A stretch of DNA of 64,000 bases from Ardenticatenaceae bacterium (GTDB taxonomy: Bacteria; Chloroflexota; Anaerolineae; Promineifilales; Promineifilaceae), in NCBI GenBank assembly GCA_020634435.1, contig JACKBS010000017.1, positions 62,001-126,000 on the forward strand, in the 5' to 3' direction. The position numbers and the translations under genes are program-made. The number at the start of each line of letters is the position of its first letter. Positions within the stretch are counted from its first letter, which is position 1. This document shows, one piece after another, positions 60,510-64,000 of this stretch. The notes below the pieces were generated by a model. The model did not search any database, was not told where the DNA came from, and worked only from the letters and a program-made list of their open reading frames with translations.

Positions 60510-61466
60510 ATGACCACAATTGTTGAAGTAAAAGATTTACGCAAACAGTACAACCCGCCCGAGGGGGTAACGGCCGTTCAGGGCGTCTCATTTGCCATTC
60601 GGCAGGGTGAAATTTTTAGCCTGCTGGGACCAAACGGCGCAGGCAAAAGCACCACCATCTCCATGCTTAGCTGCTTGCTTACGCCCACCAGCGGCGATGC
60701 CATCATTGATGGCCACTCCATCACCAACGATGCCAAAGCGGTAAAGCAAGTCATTGGCGTGGTGCCCCAGGAAATTGCCCTGTACGACACCATCAGCGCT
60801 CGCGAAAACCTCATGTTTTGGGGCAAAATGTATGGTTTGTCGGGGGAAAAATTGAAAGAGCGGGTGGCCGAGGTGCTCAAAATTGCTGGTCTGACCGACC
60901 GCGCTGAGGAAAAAGTAGCCACCTTCTCTGGTGGCATGAAGCGGCGCATCAATATTGCCGTGGGGCTGCTGCACAATCCCAAAGTGCTGTACATGGACGA
61001 GCCGACGGTGGGCATTGACCCGCAAAGCCGCCGTCGTATTTTGGACACGGTGAAGGAGCTGAACGACCAGGGACTGACGGTGCTTTACACCACCCACTAC
61101 ATGGAAGAAGCGGAAGAATTGAGCGACCGGATTGGCATTATCGATCACGGTCAGCTGATTGCGGTTGGGACTCAGGATGAACTGACCGATATGGTGGGCC
61201 AGTACGATACGGTGCGCCTGGATGTGGGCGAGACAACCGAGGTGAATGGCACGCTGGTCAGCGATATTGCCGCGCTTGCCGGGGTGCATCAGGTGCATGG
61301 TGAAGGCGAGCAGGTGATTGTGCAGGCGGAAGATGCCAACGTGGTGCTGCCGCGCCTTTTGCAGACGGTGGCCGAACACGGCCGTTCCATCCGTCGCATG
61401 GAAATTCAAGAACCCAACCTGGAAGCGGTATTCCTGCATCTAACGGGCCGCGCGTTGAGGGATTAA
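60510..61466 (+). CDS. ABC-2 type exporter ATP-binding protein
   Basis: A 318-residue ATPase from the ATG at 60510 (ribosome site aaagga). LLGPNGAGKSTTISML is Walker A, FSGGMKRRINIA is the signature, and VLYMDEPTVGIDPQSR is Walker B with the D-loop. The C-terminal extension (VNGTLVSDIAALAGVHQVHGE..RRMEIQEPNLEAVFLHLTGRALRD) is typical of DrrA/NatA-type exporters. It is coupled to two ABC-2 permease genes, the first starting 2 bases after its stop. Confidence 0.92.
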   Translation: MTTIVEVKDLRKQYNPPEGVTAVQGVSFAIRQGEIFSLLGPNGAGKSTTISMLSCLLTPTSGDAIIDGHSITNDAKAVKQVIGVVPQEIALYDTISARENLMFWGKMYGLSGEKLKERVAEVLKIAGLTDRAEEKVATFSGGMKRRINIAVGLLHNPKVLYMDEPTVGIDPQSRRRILDTVKELNDQGLTVLYTTHYMEEAEELSDRIGIIDHGQLIAVGTQDELTDMVGQYDTVRLDVGETTEVNGTLVSDIAALAGVHQVHGEGEQVIVQAEDANVVLPRLLQTVAEHGRSIRRMEIQEPNLEAVFLHLTGRALRD

Positions 61467-61468
61467 TC

Positions 61469-62722
61469 ATGAAGATATGGACCATTGCCTGGAAAGACAC
61501 AACGATTCGCTTTCGCGATCGCAATGCGTTGATTTTGATGGTACTTGCGCCGCTGGTTTTGTCGGCCATTATCGGCTCGGCGTTTGGCGGCTTTTTGAAC
61601 AGCAGCGATCCTGTGCCATTTGACGCCATTCCCGTGCTGTTTGTCAATCAGGACGTGGGCGAGATGGGGCAGCAGTTTGCCGACATTCTCACCAGCGATG
61701 CCCTGGGGGACTTGCTAGCCGTCACCGAAATGAGCGACGAAACGGCCGCTCGTGAGCAGGTGCAGCGGGGTGAGGCCCGGGCCGCGATTGTGATTCCAGC
61801 TGATTTTAGTGAGGCGTTTGCTGGGGAAACGGCCGTTTCTCCAGCCCTCGTCCAGTTTTATGCCGACCCAAGCGCGACCATCACGCCCAACATCGTACGC
61901 GGCGTGGTGACGCAAATTGTCAACGGTTTTAACAGCGCCGCCATCAGCTCCGAAGTAACGGTGGAACAGCTCACAACCTATGCCGCCGACCTGGGGCCAG
62001 CGATGGCTAACCTGGACGCTAGCCTGTCTGCCGAAATGCAAAGCCGCTTTGCCGAGGGGCAACCCACTGTCATTACGCTTAATGATGTGCCGGTCGGTGA
62101 CACGGAAGAAACGGCCGATATCAGCCCGTTTGCCTTCTTTGCGCCGAGCATGGGCATTTTGTTCCTCATGTTTTCCATGATGGATGGCACGCGCTCTATT
62201 CTGGAAGAAGAACAAGGCGGCACGCTAGACCGGCTGGTCAGCACGCCAACGAGCCACCTGGAGATTATTCTGGGCAAGATTGGCGGTGTTTTTCTGACGG
62301 GAGCTTTGCAATTTGTGGTGTTTGTGGCGGCGTCGGCACTCATCTTCCAGCTGGATTGGGGTCACTCCCCGCTGGGGTTGGCCATGCTGACGCTGGCGGT
62401 GGTGCTGTCGCTCACCAGCCTGGGGGCGCTAATTGCCGCCTTTGCGCGGAATCCCAGCCAGGCGGGCATTTTGGGCACAGTAGTGACGCTGGTTTTTGCG
62501 GCCCTCGGTGGCACCTTCGTCCCGGCGCAGAACTTCCCGCCCTTCTTGCAAGAGCTGAGCAAAATCACGGTCACACGATGGGCGCTGGATGGCTTTACCG
62601 ACCTGACGATTTATGGCCTGGGGGCGGCAGATGTGGTGTTGGAAACGGCCGTACTTACTGGCCTAAGCATCCTTTTTATTGCCCTGGCCCTGTGGCAGTT
62701 CCAACGCCGGTTGGCGAAATAG
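61469..62722 (+). CDS. ABC-2 type permease, first subunit
   Basis: A 417-residue permease. One N-terminal transmembrane helix (NALILMVLAPLVLSAIIG) is followed by a large extracellular domain (about 50-220), then five C-terminal helices. LDRLVSTPTSHLEIILGKIGGVFL and AALGGTFVPAQNFPPFLQELSKITVTRWALDGFTDL are typical of YhfI/DrrB-like ABC-2 exporters. The substrate is unknown. Confidence 0.9.
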   Translation: MKIWTIAWKDTTIRFRDRNALILMVLAPLVLSAIIGSAFGGFLNSSDPVPFDAIPVLFVNQDVGEMGQQFADILTSDALGDLLAVTEMSDETAAREQVQRGEARAAIVIPADFSEAFAGETAVSPALVQFYADPSATITPNIVRGVVTQIVNGFNSAAISSEVTVEQLTTYAADLGPAMANLDASLSAEMQSRFAEGQPTVITLNDVPVGDTEETADISPFAFFAPSMGILFLMFSMMDGTRSILEEEQGGTLDRLVSTPTSHLEIILGKIGGVFLTGALQFVVFVAASALIFQLDWGHSPLGLAMLTLAVVLSLTSLGALIAAFARNPSQAGILGTVVTLVFAALGGTFVPAQNFPPFLQELSKITVTRWALDGFTDLTIYGLGAADVVLETAVLTGLSILFIALALWQFQRRLAK

Positions 62723-62723
62723 C

Positions 62724-62841
62724 CACCGAATTTATTCGGTGCCTGAGAAGGAAAGTCTGCTCAAGCAGACTACCACTGCCTGGCCATTTCCAGTGCCCTT
62801 TAGCGTACTTTCCATTTTAGCCAGGGAATGAATTCCCTGGC
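62724..62841. repeat. Three successive palindromic hairpins inside the ABC operon
   Basis: CACCGAAT..ATTCGGTG (62724-62741), AGTCTGCT..AGCAGACT (62754-62771) and GCCAGGGAAT..ATTCCCTGGC (62818-62841), each with a 1-2 base loop. They fill the spacer between the two permease genes and may be dispersed repeats or RNA-processing sites. Confidence 0.65.
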
Positions 62842-62873
62842 GGTATTTCGGTAATTGATTTTTGGAGTTTCTC

Positions 62874-64000
62874 ATGTTCAAAAAAGCGTTAGACATTACC
62901 TGGCTCTATCTCAAAATGACGTATAGCAGCCGTTCTGTTTTAATCTTTCAACTGCTGCTGCCAATCCTTTTTACCTTCATGGTGGGGCAGGGCACCGGGG
63001 GTTTTGATGGCCCCAGCAGTATAGTCGTGACCTGGCCGTTGGCTGTGGCCAATGAGGACAGCGGCAGCCTGGGGACGTCCCTGGTAGACACGCTGTCGGC
63101 GGATCCCAATCTGGACGTAACGATTATTGCGGCCGATGAAGCAGAAACGGCCGTTACCAATGACGATGCCCTGGCAGCCCTAATCATTCCCGCCAATTTC
63201 AGCGAACAGCTGGCGGCGGGTAACCTGCCCGCCCTCGATTTTTACAGCGATCCCGCCGATGTGCAGGAAGTGCAGCCCATCGAGCAAGCCGTTCTGGGTG
63301 CCGCCAGCCAGTTGGGTGGGGCCGTCACCGCCGCTTCGCTCTCGCGCGACGTGGCTAGCGAATTGGGCCTGTTTACTGATAACGTTTCTGAGGCGGACTA
63401 CTTTGCAACGGCCGTTTCCGATGCCCAAACCGCGTGGCAAAATCCGCCAACGGCCGTACAAATCAACGAAGATGAAATTGTGGTGACGGCCGAGAACGTG
63501 ATTCCGCAAGGAACGAGCCAATCGTCGCCGGGCATGATGGCCATGTTTGCCACCTTCACGATGGTCGGTGGGGCGGTGGTGCTGCTGGAAGAGCGGCAAA
63601 ATGGCACGCTGCGTCGCCTGCTGGTGATGCCCATCCGCAAGAGCACAATCATGGTGGGCAAACTGGTGGGCATTCTACTCTCTGGTCTGGTGCAGATGGT
63701 CATTTTGATCCTGTTTGGGGCGCTGGTTTTTGGGATTCCGTGGGCCAATGCGCCGCTGGCGTTGGGCATCATGGTGATTAGTTTTGCTCTGGCCATTACC
63801 GCCCTGGGGTTGATGTTTGCCTCGCTCACCAAAACCTTGGCTCAAGCCAACGCGTTGAGCACCATCGTCGTGCTCTCCATCTCCGCCCTGGGTGGCGCGT
63901 GGTGGCCGCTGGACATTGTGCCCGGCTGGATGCAGACGTTGGGTCGTCTCTCGCCAATCTCATGGGCAATGGATGGCTTCCACGATATTATTACGCGCGG
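62874..64000 (+). CDS. ABC-2 type permease, second subunit (runs off the window)
   Basis: Open from the ATG at 62874 (ribosome site tggag) through the end of the window, at least 375 codons. It begins MFKKALDITWLYLKMTYSSRS with one helix (VLIFQLLLPILFTFMVG), then has a large outside domain and a C-terminal multi-helix part with LEERQNGTLRRLLVMPIRKSTIMVGKLVGILL and LGGAWWPLDIVPGWMQTLGRLSPISWAMDGFHDI. It is the partner of the first permease. The last transmembrane segment lies outside the window. Confidence 0.9.
   Translation, partial: MFKKALDITWLYLKMTYSSRSVLIFQLLLPILFTFMVGQGTGGFDGPSSIVVTWPLAVANEDSGSLGTSLVDTLSADPNLDVTIIAADEAETAVTNDDALAALIIPANFSEQLAAGNLPALDFYSDPADVQEVQPIEQAVLGAASQLGGAVTAASLSRDVASELGLFTDNVSEADYFATAVSDAQTAWQNPPTAVQINEDEIVVTAENVIPQGTSQSSPGMMAMFATFTMVGGAVVLLEERQNGTLRRLLVMPIRKSTIMVGKLVGILLSGLVQMVILILFGALVFGIPWANAPLALGIMVISFALAITALGLMFASLTKTLAQANALSTIVVLSISALGGAWWPLDIVPGWMQTLGRLSPISWAMDGFHDIITR

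Larger units (their letters stand above)
140..63456. repeat. Dispersed highly iterated palindrome ACGGCCGT (HIP1-like), about 130 copies
   Basis: The perfect 8-base palindrome ACGGCCGT recurs across the whole window, most often extended to AACGGCCGTT. I counted about 130 copies by eye, for example at 140, 242, 672, 7414, 7435, 18636, 20735, 20752, 33267, 49399, 50391, 60570 and 63449. It occurs within genes and in spacers. Because it is palindromic, its orientation carries no information. In coding DNA it is read in all three frames as Thr-Ala-Val, Asn/Asp/Tyr-Gly-Arg or x-Arg-Pro-x. Near-variants that keep the CGGCCG core, such as GCGGCCGT and ACGGCCGC, are also common. Copies are missing from the IS982 fragment (5.6-6.5 kb), the AT-rich gene at 15.6-16.2 kb and the zinc-ribbon gene at 3.5-4.6 kb. 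The role is unknown. Confidence 0.93.

Noticed and set aside
140..63456. Octamer as DNA-uptake sequence or Chi-like site
   Set aside because: Uptake and Chi sites are usually strand-biased or non-palindromic; the perfect palindrome and the equal placement in coding frames fit HIP1-like words better. Not excluded by experiment.

Overview
The window is bacterial chromosome, most probably from an uncultured or filamentous member of the Chloroflexota (Anaerolineae/Caldilineae/Ardenticatenia side). The evidence is indirect but consistent. There is an F420-type flavin/deazaflavin oxidoreductase, an ELWxxDGT-repeat protein, large MalT-like and BTAD/NB-ARC/TPR regulators, CAP-LysM and PD40 lipoproteins, and secreted proteins ending in a -[YF]LP[LM]I.[KR] tail. 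Dispersed palindromes and REP-like hairpins of several families fill the spacers. The DNA is moderately GC-rich, coding density is high and both strands are used. I saw no rRNA, no convincing tRNA and no CRISPR array.

Layout. 1-5.6 kb: F420-type enzyme, ELWxxDGT surface protein, a zinc-ribbon membrane protein coupled to a tocopherol-cyclase-like protein. 5.6-9.1 kb: a truncated IS982 element joined to a broken gene, then small accessory enzymes (DUF1801, DinB-like, nucleotidyltransferase, SDR). 9.2-16.2 kb: a GH13 alpha-glucan hydrolase, an alcohol dehydrogenase-like enzyme, a MalT-type regulator and an AT-rich, probably foreign gene among repeats. 16.6-22.3 kb: two secreted proteins and a 1209-residue BTAD regulator with a leaderless-type promoter. 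22.3-26 kb: two overlapping genes that each fuse a GNAT domain to something else (MazF/PemK and a P-loop kinase remnant), then an M3 peptidase. 26-30.2 kb: a five-gene operon (SDR, SRPBCC, DUF1295, CrtI-like oxidoreductase, ABA4-like) behind a near-consensus promoter. 30.4-37.6 kb: triple fasciclin lipoprotein, DUF4037, a renalase-like flavoprotein, a YagE/RMD1-like protein and an AEC transporter. 37.7-45.2 kb: central metabolism (fused CoA-transferase, aldehyde ferredoxin oxidoreductase, class III aminotransferase, DHDPS-family lyase, HAD phosphatase) plus ClpS. 45.2-48.9 kb: glgC, a tatABC operon and a rhomboid protease. 49.1-52.4 kb: two tandem PD40 lipoproteins and a CAP-LysM protein. 52.6-58.1 kb: acyl-CoA synthetase, Pcs-like phosphatidyltransferase, thiolase and holB. 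58.4-64 kb: a beta-helix secreted protein and an ABC-2 export operon that runs off the end.

The most striking property is not a gene. The perfect palindrome ACGGCCGT, usually as AACGGCCGTT, occurs about 130 times by my eye count, roughly once per 500 bases. Base composition predicts only one or two copies. It lies in genes in all three frames, giving TAV, [ND]GR and RP[FSL] tripeptides, and also in spacers. It is rare or absent in the IS fragment and in the AT-rich gene. It resembles the cyanobacterial HIP1 phenomenon with a different sequence, and it is my leading candidate for something undescribed. Second is the GNAT-MazF fusion overlapping a P-loop-remnant/GNAT gene.
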